Assembly (NCBI RefSeq): GCF_039993895.1
Contig: NZ_CP121194.1
Coordinates: 1,674,001 to 1,738,000 of the forward strand
From: Edaphobacter paludis
Lineage (GTDB): Bacteria > Acidobacteriota > Terriglobia > Terriglobales > Acidobacteriaceae
Direction: 5' to 3'
Length of the DNA: 64,000 nt
Of this stretch, positions 18,772-28,013 are shown in pieces. The stretch's first letter is position 1. The number at the start of each line of letters is the position of its first letter. Made by a program: the position numbers and the translations under genes. The notes below the pieces were generated by a model that ran no database searches, had not been told where the DNA came from, and saw only the letters and a list, made by a program, of their open reading frames with translations.

Positions 18772-21478
18772 TCTCCGCCTCCGTTGCTTCTTCGTCATCC
18801 ATGGCTTCTTCAAACGACGCTGCATCGATGCGGCAGAGTAGACGCTGCGTGCAGTAGGTGCAGGTTGTTGGAAAGCTCTTCGGCCTTACGCGTGTATCGC
18901 CGTTGTAGAAGTCCTCGGCGAGCGAGGTCAGCACCTGTCGCCACTCCTCTACCTGTTCTGCGAGATTCGCTGGCCGCTGTCTTGGCATTCGTATTCCAGA
19001 CTCCTCGCTGATAGAAAAGCCTTGCAGGCCCATGTCCTTTCCTGCGCGCACCTGGCCGAATGCCACGGCCTCCAGTTGCACGGCTTCGGACAACACCGCA
19101 TAGAGCGGCAACTGCGGAGCGTCGGGGCGATCGGATAGCCACTCGCTCGGGTTGGCAACGCCTGTTTTGTAGTCGATGATGATCTCTCCCGACTCGCCAA
19201 TATCCACGCGGTCCACACGCACACTCAGGCGGAGAGGGCCAATCTGCACATCCTTTAATTCTTTCTCGCTGAGCTTCACGGTGAAGGGCGGGCGAGTTAG
19301 TTCAAGCTCCAGCCACGGCCCCAGAAGATTTCGCAGGCGCTCACGCTGCATGTCGAGATAAGCTGCATCCCACGGTGTGACGCTCAATTTTTCGCTCTTT
19401 TCGAGAGCAGTCGAGATGCACTGGTCCAGCAAAGCTGCTCGCTCTGACGACGGCATGACCTTCAGTGCGTTCTGCGTCTTGACCACCTTCCAGAACTCTT
19501 CGAGAACAAGATGAACGATTGTGCCGCGCTCTGCCGCGTCTAGTCCCATTTCTGTAGTGCGAAGCTCCGTTGACCAAAGCCGTCGCTCCGCGAACGCACG
19601 AAATCCGCAGGCTGCCTGCAATTTCAGGATCTCCGCGCCTCCGTGGATCACCTGATCTGGAAGTTGCGGCAAGGAGCCAGTGTCCTCCACCTTCTCGGTC
19701 TCAAGGAATGTCGGCTGCGCTTCAGCCATCGCAATTTCTTCAATTGCAACAGGCTCCAGGTCCAATCCGTTCATCGTGGAGGACTGACGCTGTCGCCCTT
19801 CGGCGGACTCATTTGCATAACTGAACACGACTGTTGCTGCGCTCTCCGCAATTCGCTTTGTGATGCGTCGTGCTTGCTCCGCATCCAGCTGCGCATCCGT
19901 ACCCGGCATGGCGAGGTCTCGCTGCAGTGGCCAGGGCAGCAGGGGATTGGAGCTTCTCGGGACAGGCCAGCTCAACTCGCCGCTTCGCAAAAACCAGATC
20001 GCATCAAACGTCGAACCTGCTGCCTCGAGTGGGCCGATGATCTGGACGGGCGCCTCGCGTGACTCGGGCGCAAACATCGTCTGTTGAGCAATCCTTGATA
20101 CAGCATCCAGAGCCTCAAAAAATCCAACTCGTTGCCCGTCAAAATCGAGGGTTGCCAGTTCATCCAGAACGCTGTCCCATTTGCGTCGGGTTTGAAACTC
20201 TACGCTGTCCTCGCCTTGGCCGGATCCCCAGCCGGCGGCAGACAGAAGTTCTCGCATCGTTTCAGCCCATTCAGAATGCGACCGCTGCTCGTTCTTCGTC
20301 AGGCGCTTTGCGGCGATCAGCATTGTTCGCAATTTGCCAAGCAGGCCAGTCAGTTTTGATTTGTGCCTCGAACCTTCTAGAGCTGAAATCAACCACTCAA
20401 GTGAAATCTCGGGACGCAGCAGTTTCGCTCGACGCAGTTCGAATGCATCGAACTCGGCTCGTGCTCCGTTTTCAGTTGCGATTGATGCAAGATACGGCGA
20501 TAGCAGAAGACGGCTTACACGTTCCAGCGGAAGCGCGCCGGTGCACCATCGCAGCAGGTCCAAAGCCGAAGTGATAAGGGGAGTATTCGCAAGCATTACA
20601 CCGACGGAGAACTCAAAGGGGCCCGAGTTCGGGCTGGCCGTAATGTCCTCCAACTCCGGAGCCAGGATCTCTCTGAAGGTTCGGTCGATCTCCGCGCGCT
20701 GTTTCTCCAGCCCGGACGTAATCACTGCCACACTGGCATGCGGACGCTCTTCAAGGAGTCTCCGTATTCCGAGCGCCGCGGTTCGTAGCTCCTCCCGTTC
20801 ATCCGCTGTCGCGATCAGCATCTTTCGATCGGCCGCGATGGAGATTGATAACTCCTCAATATTTACCCCGGTGGCGCGCAGTCCTTCGAGCAGACTTGAT
20901 TGTGCTGGAGTCAGCGAGTCAAATCCGACAAGCGCGATCTCTGTTGCCGTCTCAGCCGCAAGCTGCCCGGCCGACGCTGCGGCTCGCAACGCGGACTCCA
21001 ACTGAGCCCGCGCCAGCAATCCATCTGCTTTACACTGTTGAGCAAACTTCAGCGCCCATCGGTGAAACGCGCGCGTATCCGCGCTCACAGCCGAACCGCG
21101 CAATCGCTCCTGCCCGTTATAACTGCACAGCAGGCTCCACGCCTCCGCGGCCATCTCTGCGAGTGTGTCTGGTGTCTGCAGGCTGTGCAACTCCGCATCC
21201 GCAGTCAGGATGCGTCGCCACACTGCATGTTCCTGCGATCGGTTCAGTAGGAGCTTTGAAGTCTGTCCATCGAGCAGTAGCCCACGCCAGAGCCGCGTTA
21301 TCCAAGTGTCCCAGGCCATCACTGCAGGGGGTTGCCAGCTATTTAACCCGAGCGCGCGATTGCGGCGGTCAAAAGCAATACGCAGGGTTCGCGCTGCCCG
21401 CTGATTTCCGGTCACGACGGTCGCGCCGCGATCCAACGCCTGAGCAATTTTTAGCGGCAGCAAGTCCTCACCATCCAT
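18764..21478 (-). CDS. AddB-like PD-(D/E)XK nuclease
   Basis: About 904 residues. The middle resembles an inactivated UvrD-like helicase fold, as in AddB: VVTGNQRAARTL near the start lacks a true Walker A. The C-terminus has the nuclease motif EIIIDYKTG and a Cys pattern (an upstream Cys in AACGFRAF, then TCTYCTQRLLC) that would hold a 4Fe-4S cluster, as in AddB. It forms an operon with the AddA-like helicase. The ATG at 21478 avoids overlap with the MFS gene. ATG at 21535, with GGAGA upstream, would add 19 residues and overlap that gene by 26 nt. Confidence 0.82.
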   Translation of the reverse strand: MDGEDLLPLKIAQALDRGATVVTGNQRAARTLRIAFDRRNRALGLNSWQPPAVMAWDTWITRLWRGLLLDGQTSKLLLNRSQEHAVWRRILTADAELHSLQTPDTLAEMAAEAWSLLCSYNGQERLRGSAVSADTRAFHRWALKFAQQCKADGLLARAQLESALRAAASAGQLAAETATEIALVGFDSLTPAQSSLLEGLRATGVNIEELSISIAADRKMLIATADEREELRTAALGIRRLLEERPHASVAVITSGLEKQRAEIDRTFREILAPELEDITASPNSGPFEFSVGVMLANTPLITSALDLLRWCTGALPLERVSRLLLSPYLASIATENGARAEFDAFELRRAKLLRPEISLEWLISALEGSRHKSKLTGLLGKLRTMLIAAKRLTKNEQRSHSEWAETMRELLSAAGWGSGQGEDSVEFQTRRKWDSVLDELATLDFDGQRVGFFEALDAVSRIAQQTMFAPESREAPVQIIGPLEAAGSTFDAIWFLRSGELSWPVPRSSNPLLPWPLQRDLAMPGTDAQLDAEQARRITKRIAESAATVVFSYANESAEGRQRQSSTMNGLDLEPVAIEEIAMAEAQPTFLETEKVEDTGSLPQLPDQVIHGGAEILKLQAACGFRAFAERRLWSTELRTTEMGLDAAERGTIVHLVLEEFWKVVKTQNALKVMPSSERAALLDQCISTALEKSEKLSVTPWDAAYLDMQRERLRNLLGPWLELELTRPPFTVKLSEKELKDVQIGPLRLSVRVDRVDIGESGEIIIDYKTGVANPSEWLSDRPDAPQLPLYAVLSEAVQLEAVAFGQVRAGKDMGLQGFSISEESGIRMPRQRPANLAEQVEEWRQVLTSLAEDFYNGDTRVRPKSFPTTCTYCTQRLLCRIDAASFEEAMDDEEATEAESD

Positions 21479-21509
21479 ACTTCGGTTATACGCCCGCTGC
21501 CGTTGGAAA

Positions 21510-22655
21510 TCAGCTTGCCAAAACTCGATGGGCATTTCTCCATAAGCTCATGGCGAGCAGCATGATTGCGGCTGCCAGCGGTAAGGCCAGCGCTACCTGC
21601 AACGATCCTGTCCGCGTCGAAACAACCCCCATCAGCCACGGCAATGCTGCTGCACCCAATCCTGACACGGCGAGTACAATTCCGGCCTGCCGTGCCGCTG
21701 GCCTTTCAGCCATGAGCAGAGCAAACGTGGACGGAAAAAATGGAGAGAGGCTGAGACCAAGCACGACCGCAAACATTGCAATCGCCGCAGCCGAATGCGC
21801 TGTCGCCAGCCCAGCGGTAAAGATCACCGCAAGCGCTAATCCCCAGCGCTGGACTGTCTTCTCTTTTATCCGCAGCATTACGAGAGAAGAAACGGCCCGG
21901 CCTACGGTTAGAGCCATCCACAGCAGCAGCGTTGTGTATTCGCTTACGGCCAGGGTTTTGTCGCCATAGCGCAAGGCGTATGTCGTCAGCCAGCCGCTCA
22001 GGCAGGTTTCCAGTCCGCCATAGAGAAGCAGGAGCCCGGCAAAATAGAGGAACGCAGTCTGTGGCAGGCCTTTGTTGTCGGACCCAGCATCCGTTGCACG
22101 GATCTCTTCCTGTGTTCCCCGTATCTCCGCTGTCATTGCTATGGCTGCGACCGTGAATAGGGCAGCAAAGCACTCCAGCATCCCGCGCAGTGCAAATCGC
22201 GGGAGCAGCCACGCTGCCAGCAAGGGGGAGAGCATCGCTCCGAAGCTCCACGAGAAATTCAGCAGCGCCAGGGCCGATCCTCGATGTTCCGTATACCGTC
22301 GCCCTGCAAGAATATTTGTGGATGCAATGATCTGGCCCAATCCGAATCCGCCGAGAGACAGGCCGATACACGCCACTGCGAGTCCTGGTGCGATGGCAAA
22401 TACGCCAAAGCCCCCCGCTGCCGCTGCGAGTCCGGTGAGCAGGCTTCTCCGCAGATGCCGCGAAACGCTGACGCCACCGACAAATGAGCCGCAGAATTGC
22501 GCCAGCAGCAGCAAACCGCTCTGTGCGTCCTGCAAATGCCATTGCCGGGTCAACAGCGGCAGAATAGGCCCCAGCAATGCGGTCCCCAGTCCAGTCAGCA
22601 CAAACCCAAAATGCATCAATCCGGTGGATGGAGCGACCTTGATCCGTTGAGCCAT
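21510..22655 (-). CDS. MFS transporter
   Basis: A 381-residue protein with about 12 predicted membrane helices and no soluble domains. The N-terminal half has LTGLGTALLGPILPLL and ITSTN-like IIASTNILAG; the C-terminal half has LGLSLSPFFPSTFALL. Overall it looks like the FucP/sugar or hexuronate branch of MFS carriers, but the substrate cannot be named. It is the first gene of a run that continues into the AddB-like nuclease, probably by proximity. It is divergent from the SCO gene with only 50 bp between. Confidence 0.8.
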   Translation of the reverse strand: MAQRIKVAPSTGLMHFGFVLTGLGTALLGPILPLLTRQWHLQDAQSGLLLLAQFCGSFVGGVSVSRHLRRSLLTGLAAAAGGFGVFAIAPGLAVACIGLSLGGFGLGQIIASTNILAGRRYTEHRGSALALLNFSWSFGAMLSPLLAAWLLPRFALRGMLECFAALFTVAAIAMTAEIRGTQEEIRATDAGSDNKGLPQTAFLYFAGLLLLYGGLETCLSGWLTTYALRYGDKTLAVSEYTTLLLWMALTVGRAVSSLVMLRIKEKTVQRWGLALAVIFTAGLATAHSAAAIAMFAVVLGLSLSPFFPSTFALLMAERPAARQAGIVLAVSGLGAAALPWLMGVVSTRTGSLQVALALPLAAAIMLLAMSLWRNAHRVLAS

Positions 22656-22705
22656 GCGACCCCCACCAAGTTGCTTCCATTATCATTAATCAAGGAGTCC
22701 CTGCC

Positions 22706-23599
22706 GTGCCCAGAAAAGCCGTATTTGTCGTCCTCTTCGTTGCGCTCCTCTCGGGCTGCCGCAAGTCCTCTACTCCGGCGGCAAACAGCTCCACTGCCGC
22801 ACAGGTAACCTTTCATATACGCGGCAAGGTGGTCAGCACCGACGCCGCACACGTCACTCTCGACGGCGAGGCGGTCCCCGGTTTTATGGATGCCATGACG
22901 ATGCCATACAAGCTCAAGGATCCGATTGTCGCGACGGAACTCCACCCCGGCGACCGCATCACGGCGACCATTCTTGCCGCTAGAGACGGGAGCGACTTCG
23001 CCAATGTCCGACTGGATAACGTTGTCATCATCTCGCAGGCGCGCCCCGACTATAAACCCGCCGTCCAGTACCATGTTCCCAAGGCCGGCGATGTGGTGCC
23101 CGATTTCAAGCTGCTCAACCAAAGCGGCCGTACCATCGATCTGGCGCAGTTCAAGGGCAAGGTGCTCCTGCTCACCTTTATCTATACCCGTTGCCCTCTG
23201 GCTGATTTCTGTGTGCGTATGAGTCGCAACTTTGCCGAAGTCGATAAATCCCTGGCAGCCGATCCAGCCCTCTACAAGCAGACGCATCTTCTCAGCATCA
23301 GCTTTGACCCTGCCTACGACACGCCGAAGGTGCTTCGTAGCTATGGCGGCGCTTACACCGGCCAGTACACCAAGGAGAAATTCCTCCACTGGGATTTTGC
23401 GGCTCCGACTGAAAAAGAACTTCCTGCGGTCACGCAGTACTTCGACGTAGGGGTTACGCCGGGAGACAGCAAGACACTGACTCACTCACTCTCGACCGTA
23501 CTCATCGGCAAAGACGGAAAAATAATTGCGTGGTATCCCAACAACGAATGGAAACCTGCCGATGTGGTGGCCCAGATGAAACAAGCGGCTGGGATTTGA
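22706..23599 (+). CDS. SCO1/SenC family lipoprotein with CusF-like domain
   Basis: The lipoprotein signal ends in LLSGC. Residues about 37-110 look like a small copper-binding OB domain with MDAMTMPY, like CusF or the PF11604 family. Residues about 130-297 are a SCO thioredoxin fold with DFKLLNQSGRTIDL, FIYTRCPLADFC, SISFDPAYDTP and a late His in TLTHSLSTVLI. SCO proteins deliver copper to cytochrome oxidase or act as thiol reductants. The Cys pair is spaced CX5C and not the classical CX3C. The start is GTG at 22706 with AAGGAG upstream. Confidence 0.85.
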   Translation: MPRKAVFVVLFVALLSGCRKSSTPAANSSTAAQVTFHIRGKVVSTDAAHVTLDGEAVPGFMDAMTMPYKLKDPIVATELHPGDRITATILAARDGSDFANVRLDNVVIISQARPDYKPAVQYHVPKAGDVVPDFKLLNQSGRTIDLAQFKGKVLLLTFIYTRCPLADFCVRMSRNFAEVDKSLAADPALYKQTHLLSISFDPAYDTPKVLRSYGGAYTGQYTKEKFLHWDFAAPTEKELPAVTQYFDVGVTPGDSKTLTHSLSTVLIGKDGKIIAWYPNNEWKPADVVAQMKQAAGI

Positions 23600-23648
23600 G
23601 GACTTGTGTGCAGGGGCGTTGAGCTTAGTAACTTCTTCCCAGTTCTCG

Positions 23649-23693
23649 CTTCAAGAAAAATACCCCAGCTAAGCCGGGGTATTTTTCTTGAAG
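23649..23693. terminator. Bidirectional intrinsic terminator
   Basis: CTTCAAGAAAAATACCCC (23649-23666) pairs perfectly with GGGGTATTTTTCTTGAAG (23676-23693) around a 9-nt loop. A-rich and T-rich arms give a U-tract in both directions, fitting the convergent SCO and beta-barrel genes. Confidence 0.9.
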
Positions 23694-23700
23694 TGAGGAA

Positions 23701-24234
23701 TTAGAAGTGATAAGCAGCCCCAAAGGTAAGCAGTGAAGGGGTCAGACCGTTTTGTGGGAAGCCAAGCCATCTCTGGTACTCGAAGTCGGCGCGTGCGCTG
23801 ACATGCCGCACAATGCGGTAATCGAGCCCCACGCCACCGGCGAAGAGATTGTACGCAAGGTTAGCGTGAGGATAGCCGGGATATGCCGGAAAGTTGAATA
23901 CGCCGCGGCCATACATGAGCTTGCCATAGGGTGAGAAACGCCCATAGGTGCGATGGTAGCGCGCACCAATCTCATAGGTCTTTTCATAGACCTCCGACCC
24001 TTTTCCATCCTGGACGAAATGGAATACGCCCTCTACGCCAAGGTTGTGCATGAAGTCGAAGTCAAAATAGCCTGCGCCGCCATTGATACGGTTGGGAAGG
24101 TAATCGGAGTGGGCAGTTGTAAAGCCGCCTCCAATTTGCAGATCAGCGGTACGGGAAGCGGTTGGCCTGGCTTGTGCGAAGATCGTGGATGCTGCACTAG
24201 CCAGGCCGATGAGAACAAGCACTTTGATGAACAA
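23701..24234 (-). CDS. Outer-membrane beta-barrel protein
   Basis: A 177-residue protein with a Sec signal peptide ending in IFAQA. The rest is alternating short strands rich in Tyr, Phe and Gly (LQIGGGFTTAHSDY, GARYHRTYGRFSPYGKLMYG, AGGVGLDYRIVRHVSARADFEYQ), ending in a C-terminal Phe (YHF), the usual signal for insertion by the BAM complex. It is likely an OmpA/OmpW-type eight-stranded barrel with no known function. The start is TTG with GGAG 8 nt upstream. It is a clear paralogue of the gene directly upstream. Confidence 0.8.
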   Translation of the reverse strand: MFIKVLVLIGLASAASTIFAQARPTASRTADLQIGGGFTTAHSDYLPNRINGGAGYFDFDFMHNLGVEGVFHFVQDGKGSEVYEKTYEIGARYHRTYGRFSPYGKLMYGRGVFNFPAYPGYPHANLAYNLFAGGVGLDYRIVRHVSARADFEYQRWLGFPQNGLTPSLLTFGAAYHF

Positions 24235-24244
24235 TCACATCTCC

Positions 24245-24266
24245 TGGAGTGTTGGCTGGCACTCCA
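24245..24266 (-). other. Short hairpin between the two barrel genes
   Basis: TGGAGTG and CACTCCA form a 7-bp stem with an 8-nt loop between the paralogues, close to the Shine-Dalgarno of the downstream one. It could tune read-through or translation; there is no T-run. Confidence 0.4.
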
Positions 24267-24283
24267 ATTGGATCAAAGGAGGG

Positions 24284-24835
24284 CTATCGGAAAGAATACG
24301 CGACTCCGACCGTCATGACGACAGGGGAAAGCCCTTTGCCTCTATATCCGGGCCAGTCCTGATATTCGAAATCGAAGGCGCGAACGTTGAGGTGCTTGGT
24401 GGCGCGCAGGTCCACTCCTCCGCCGAAGGACATGAGCCCATACGTATAGGTTGAAGCTTTATTTCCGTACTGGCTGGGTGCCTGATATCCAAAACGGCCA
24501 AAGCCAAAGAGTGCTTTGGCATAAGGGGTGAAGCGATTGTAGTGAAAACGGTATCTTGGACCGATGAGGTAGGTATCTTCGGAGATGTCGGTAGGGGTAA
24601 TGAGATTGACGAAGTGCATATCGCCCTCGACACCGAGATGCCGCGTGAAATCATAGTCCCCATAAATGGTGAGACCGGCAATTCCTTTCGGACCGTAGTC
24701 CGGGCGGGCGTAGGTGACACCTCCGCCGATTTGCAGACTGCCCGAGCGAGTAGCAGTGGGAACAGCTTGTGCGTGTGACCACGTAGTGAGGCCAAGCACG
24801 CAGGCGAAACAGCCGATAAGGGTATGCAGTTTCAA
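24284..24835 (-). CDS. Outer-membrane beta-barrel protein, paralogue
   Basis: 183 residues: a signal peptide (WSHAQA) followed by an amphipathic strand pattern and a C-terminal Phe-Arg. It shares with its downstream neighbour the order SLQIGGGVTYARPDYGP, GDYDFTRHLGVEGDMHF, GPRYRFHYNRFTPYAKALFG, GGGVDLRATKHLNVRA and FDFEYQDWPGY. The two genes clearly arose by tandem duplication. The start is TTG at 24835 with AGGAGG upstream. Function unknown. Confidence 0.8.
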   Translation of the reverse strand: MKLHTLIGCFACVLGLTTWSHAQAVPTATRSGSLQIGGGVTYARPDYGPKGIAGLTIYGDYDFTRHLGVEGDMHFVNLITPTDISEDTYLIGPRYRFHYNRFTPYAKALFGFGRFGYQAPSQYGNKASTYTYGLMSFGGGVDLRATKHLNVRAFDFEYQDWPGYRGKGLSPVVMTVGVAYSFR

Positions 24836-24925
24836 GTGAGGTCGCCTCCTGTTGAAAATAATATGTTTTGGGTTAAATCCGATTCAGAAGAGAATCGAAA
24901 GCAGTTCACTCAGTACGGAGGCATA

Positions 24926-24955
24926 GGGGACCAGCCAAAAACGGCCGGTTCCCCC
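24926..24955 (-). terminator. Possible terminator hairpin after the M48-like gene
   Basis: An imperfect stem (GGGGAACC-GGCC / GGCT-GGTCCCC with bulges) with a T-rich loop follows the stop of the upstream gene on the minus strand by about 17 nt. No T-run follows the stem, so this is tentative. Confidence 0.35.
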
Positions 24956-24972
24956 ATGCACTCTCGATAAAG

Positions 24973-26832
24973 TTACTGCTGTGGAGCCGTGGCTTGAGGT
25001 TCCGAGTTTGCAGTTGCAGTTGCAGGGGCAGCCGCCGAGGGCTCAGCGGTATTAGTACCCTGCGTTGTTGGATTCGCCGCAGGTGCTCCAGCCGGGGACG
25101 GCTCCTGGTAGGCGGTCAGTTTCAGATAGACCGGTTCGACTTCAAATGGCATCTTGTCAGACGGGCTGAGTAGAGGCTCATAGGCGGTATGCATCACCGT
25201 CACCTGATCTGTCCAGGGGTTGAAGCGTAGGAAAGCAGAAAGCGGCATGGCTGCCTGCTGCTTGAGGTCGTTCGCGTTGAGCTTGGGACTCTTGCTCTCC
25301 AGCGCCTGCATCCAGAAGGTTGCGTCCTTGTCGTTCCTGACCAGGCCGTCTCCAATTTGCGGCTGATTGAGCGCCTGCAGCCCCTTGATGCGCTGCTGGA
25401 GCTGCTGCAGATAGAGACCAAAGTATTGCTCGCCGCCAACCAGTTCCTTGGCGTTCAGCAGTTCGATCGCTTTCTTGGCGGCAGCCTCGTTATCGGCGTC
25501 CGTATGGTGCATGGGAATGCGCTTGAACACTGAGGTTGAGGGAAAGAGTAGCTGGTCGTTGAAGGCGTACTTGGTGTCAAGACGGTGCCCGAGGATGATG
25601 TGAGCGACCTGAAAAGCCAGCAGGGCATTGAGATCGCCCATCTGTTGTGCGCCATCTTGCGTCACGATGCCGGTGGTGTCGATCAAGCCCTTAGAGAGAA
25701 TGATCGTATTGCCGATCGCCAGCGATTCCAACGGCTGGGTGAGCATCGTCCGCACCCGGATAGGCTTGGAGAGCGCGATGTTGTTATAAGCGAGGATATT
25801 GTTGGCGAGATCTCCGAGTGTCTTGTCGAAATCGCTGGGGGCATCTATCAGGCCGGCCTGATAGAGACGGTCGACGATATTGTCCTCTGCCTGCTGGACC
25901 CATGCGCGCTGAGCACCAAGCGGACTTATGTCCTGAGCGTCATTGCTCACGTCGGTCGCGCCAACGACTTCGAGCGATGTGTTCTGCGAGTCCTTGGTCG
26001 GGACCTTCAAAGAATATCCCCAGATATGATTGATCGCTTTGAACTTCAGGGTGTGGGAAGGGCTGTTGGGATCGCTCTCTTCGACATAGGCGGAAGTTGG
26101 CAGCCAGAGGTTCGGCTGAACGTTAGTGCGCCAGCTATCGAAGTGATAGTACTCGCGGTAGCCCTTCTCGCTTCCGGCGAAGTCGCCGTTGAACCGGACA
26201 ATGTTGCCGTCGCCTGTCTCTATCCAGATTCGGCCGAAGAAGCGGCCTTCCGACTTTGTTCCCGGCATGGGAGCGACATCGAAGACGGCGGTCGGCGTGT
26301 TCCCGAGAAATTCATTTCGGACGAAACCAAAGATGTAGTGCTGCCGGTCAAAGTCATTCGAATCGACGAGCAACATCTGAACAAAGCCGGTCTGATTGAA
26401 GTTCAGATGCAGGCTGTTGCCCAGGCCTGTGATGTAGGAACCGGAGTGTTTGAAAAAACCAAGCGGGCCACTGGATGTGGACTTGTTCTGGTAGACGTTA
26501 TCCCCAATGACATTACTGAAATCGACCCGACCGAGGAAATGCTGGTCGGAGTCTGGAACCTGGCCCATGACAGGATCCGGTTTCATGTTCTGGATGTAGG
26601 TTTCGACGAGGGGAGCGCGTTGTTTGAGCGTCGCGATGACTACCTTTTCACGAGCGATAGCTTTGTCGATCAGCGCATTTTCCGATGGAGTAAGCTTGCG
26701 CGAGGAAACGACGTTCTGTCCCTGCTTGTTCTTTCCAAAGTGCGGGAAGGCGACTGCTGCACCGGCAGGGAGAGTGGTTGCGACAAAGAGCGCCAGCAGC
26801 ACACCGGCGGTAGATTGTTTCCCGTAAATCAT
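24973..26832 (-). CDS. Secreted M48-like protein with degenerate zinc motif
   Basis: 619 residues from ATG 26832 (AGGAG upstream) with a signal peptide ending near PAGAAVA. Residues about 60-280 hold an outer-membrane-lipoprotein-sorting-like beta region (FFGRIWIETGDGNIVRFNG). Residues about 360-480 resemble an M48 peptidase core (QPLESLAIGNTIILSKGLID, then LLAFQVAHIILGHRLD), but the expected HExxH is replaced by HIILGH at 411-416 and has no catalytic Glu. The tail is low-complexity Ala/Thr/Pro. It is probably a non-catalytic or altered peptidase homologue acting outside the cytoplasm. It lies downstream of tonB in the same direction. Confidence 0.7.
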   Translation of the reverse strand: MIYGKQSTAGVLLALFVATTLPAGAAVAFPHFGKNKQGQNVVSSRKLTPSENALIDKAIAREKVVIATLKQRAPLVETYIQNMKPDPVMGQVPDSDQHFLGRVDFSNVIGDNVYQNKSTSSGPLGFFKHSGSYITGLGNSLHLNFNQTGFVQMLLVDSNDFDRQHYIFGFVRNEFLGNTPTAVFDVAPMPGTKSEGRFFGRIWIETGDGNIVRFNGDFAGSEKGYREYYHFDSWRTNVQPNLWLPTSAYVEESDPNSPSHTLKFKAINHIWGYSLKVPTKDSQNTSLEVVGATDVSNDAQDISPLGAQRAWVQQAEDNIVDRLYQAGLIDAPSDFDKTLGDLANNILAYNNIALSKPIRVRTMLTQPLESLAIGNTIILSKGLIDTTGIVTQDGAQQMGDLNALLAFQVAHIILGHRLDTKYAFNDQLLFPSTSVFKRIPMHHTDADNEAAAKKAIELLNAKELVGGEQYFGLYLQQLQQRIKGLQALNQPQIGDGLVRNDKDATFWMQALESKSPKLNANDLKQQAAMPLSAFLRFNPWTDQVTVMHTAYEPLLSPSDKMPFEVEPVYLKLTAYQEPSPAGAPAANPTTQGTNTAEPSAAAPATATANSEPQATAPQQ

Positions 26833-26921
26833 TGTTTGCGGCTCCTGCGGCGACCTTGCGGTCGGCCTTCGTAAAATAACCTTCACGTTAGCTGATCGAT
26901 CTGCGATCAGACAAAATAAGT

Positions 26922-28013
26922 TTACCCGGCAAGCTGGAAGGCGACATTGACGACGCCCTCCCAGTCAACTGGCCGTCCGGATGCATCGGTGGCGGGAGAA
27001 AAACGAGTACCCTCTACGGCGCGGACGGCAGATTCACCGAGCCCGTAGCCAAGATCGCGGGTGACGCCCAGGACTTGGACGGCTCCCGAAGAAGAAACGC
27101 GGAGGCGAACGGAAACAGTGCCTTCGATGTGCTCCTTGATAGCCTCAGCGGTGTACTGTGGACGCGGTTTGTACAGAACCTTAGGTGCGGACCCCGCATG
27201 GGCAGAGGTCGGTGCGGAGGACGGAGCCGCGGGAGGGGGGGCGACGCGGCCAAGGTTGACAGGACCCGCAGCCTCACGACTCCGGGAGTTCATCGGTCCA
27301 TTGCTGTTGGCAACGCCAAGATGAACACCGCGGACCGCACGGCTGGCGTTGTCCCTGCCGTTCAGGTCCTGACTGCCGGGCGAGCCAGAGCCGAGAGTAA
27401 CGGATTTGGCAGCGGGGCCGGCACCTGAGTTCGACGCAGGCATGCCGGCAAGGCCTCTCTGTCCAAGATTGACAGAACTGACCGCGGGCCGGTTCGAAGG
27501 TGCGATCGGATTGTCAGGCCGCCCCAGCGCTACTGCGGAGGGATGGGGTGAGTTATTCACCACCGAAGCTGGCTGGGCACGTCCGAGATTGACGACACGC
27601 GGCGCGGGTGGGGGCTGAATCCGCTTGGGGGGAGCAGGGATCACGACAGGCGCGGGATGAGTCATCCGAACGGTCGGGATCTTTGGTTCAGGCACCTTGG
27701 TCTCAGGAATCTTTATCTTTGGCGGCTCGGGCTTAATCACAGGCGGCCGCGGGAGAGGCCTGGTGATGACCTTGGGAGCGGGTTCCGGCTTCTTGAGCGG
27801 CAGCGGCTCGACAAGGGTGATGACTTTTTGGGGTGGGGTGATCGTATTTCTGACCGCGGCCCCAATGATAATGATGACAATCGCAATCAGGACGTTGATG
27901 ACGATGGAACTGAAGAGCGAGCCTCTGCTCTGATTGCCGTCGTTCAAAATGCCAAAATGGGTGAACTGTATATTCTGCGGTGCTGGGTTGTCGCTGCGAA
28001 GCGGCTTTACCAT
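26922..28013 (-). CDS. TonB family energy transducer
   Basis: 363 residues: one membrane helix (about 35-55, LFSSIVINVLIAIVIIIIGAAV), a long Pro/Lys/Val-rich periplasmic linker, and a C-terminal TonB domain (KPRPQYTAEAIKEHIEGTVSVRLRV, DLGYGLGESAVRAVEGTRFSPA). It passes proton-motive energy from ExbBD to outer-membrane receptors. No exbB, exbD or TonB-dependent receptor is nearby, so its partners are elsewhere. Confidence 0.88.
   Translation of the reverse strand: MVKPLRSDNPAPQNIQFTHFGILNDGNQSRGSLFSSIVINVLIAIVIIIIGAAVRNTITPPQKVITLVEPLPLKKPEPAPKVITRPLPRPPVIKPEPPKIKIPETKVPEPKIPTVRMTHPAPVVIPAPPKRIQPPPAPRVVNLGRAQPASVVNNSPHPSAVALGRPDNPIAPSNRPAVSSVNLGQRGLAGMPASNSGAGPAAKSVTLGSGSPGSQDLNGRDNASRAVRGVHLGVANSNGPMNSRSREAAGPVNLGRVAPPPAAPSSAPTSAHAGSAPKVLYKPRPQYTAEAIKEHIEGTVSVRLRVSSSGAVQVLGVTRDLGYGLGESAVRAVEGTRFSPATDASGRPVDWEGVVNVAFQLAG

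Noticed and set aside
25585..26874. 429-residue open frame antisense to the M48-like gene
   Set aside because: The minus-strand frame has a signal peptide and a recognisable fold; the plus frame is a shadow caused by GC-rich codon bias.
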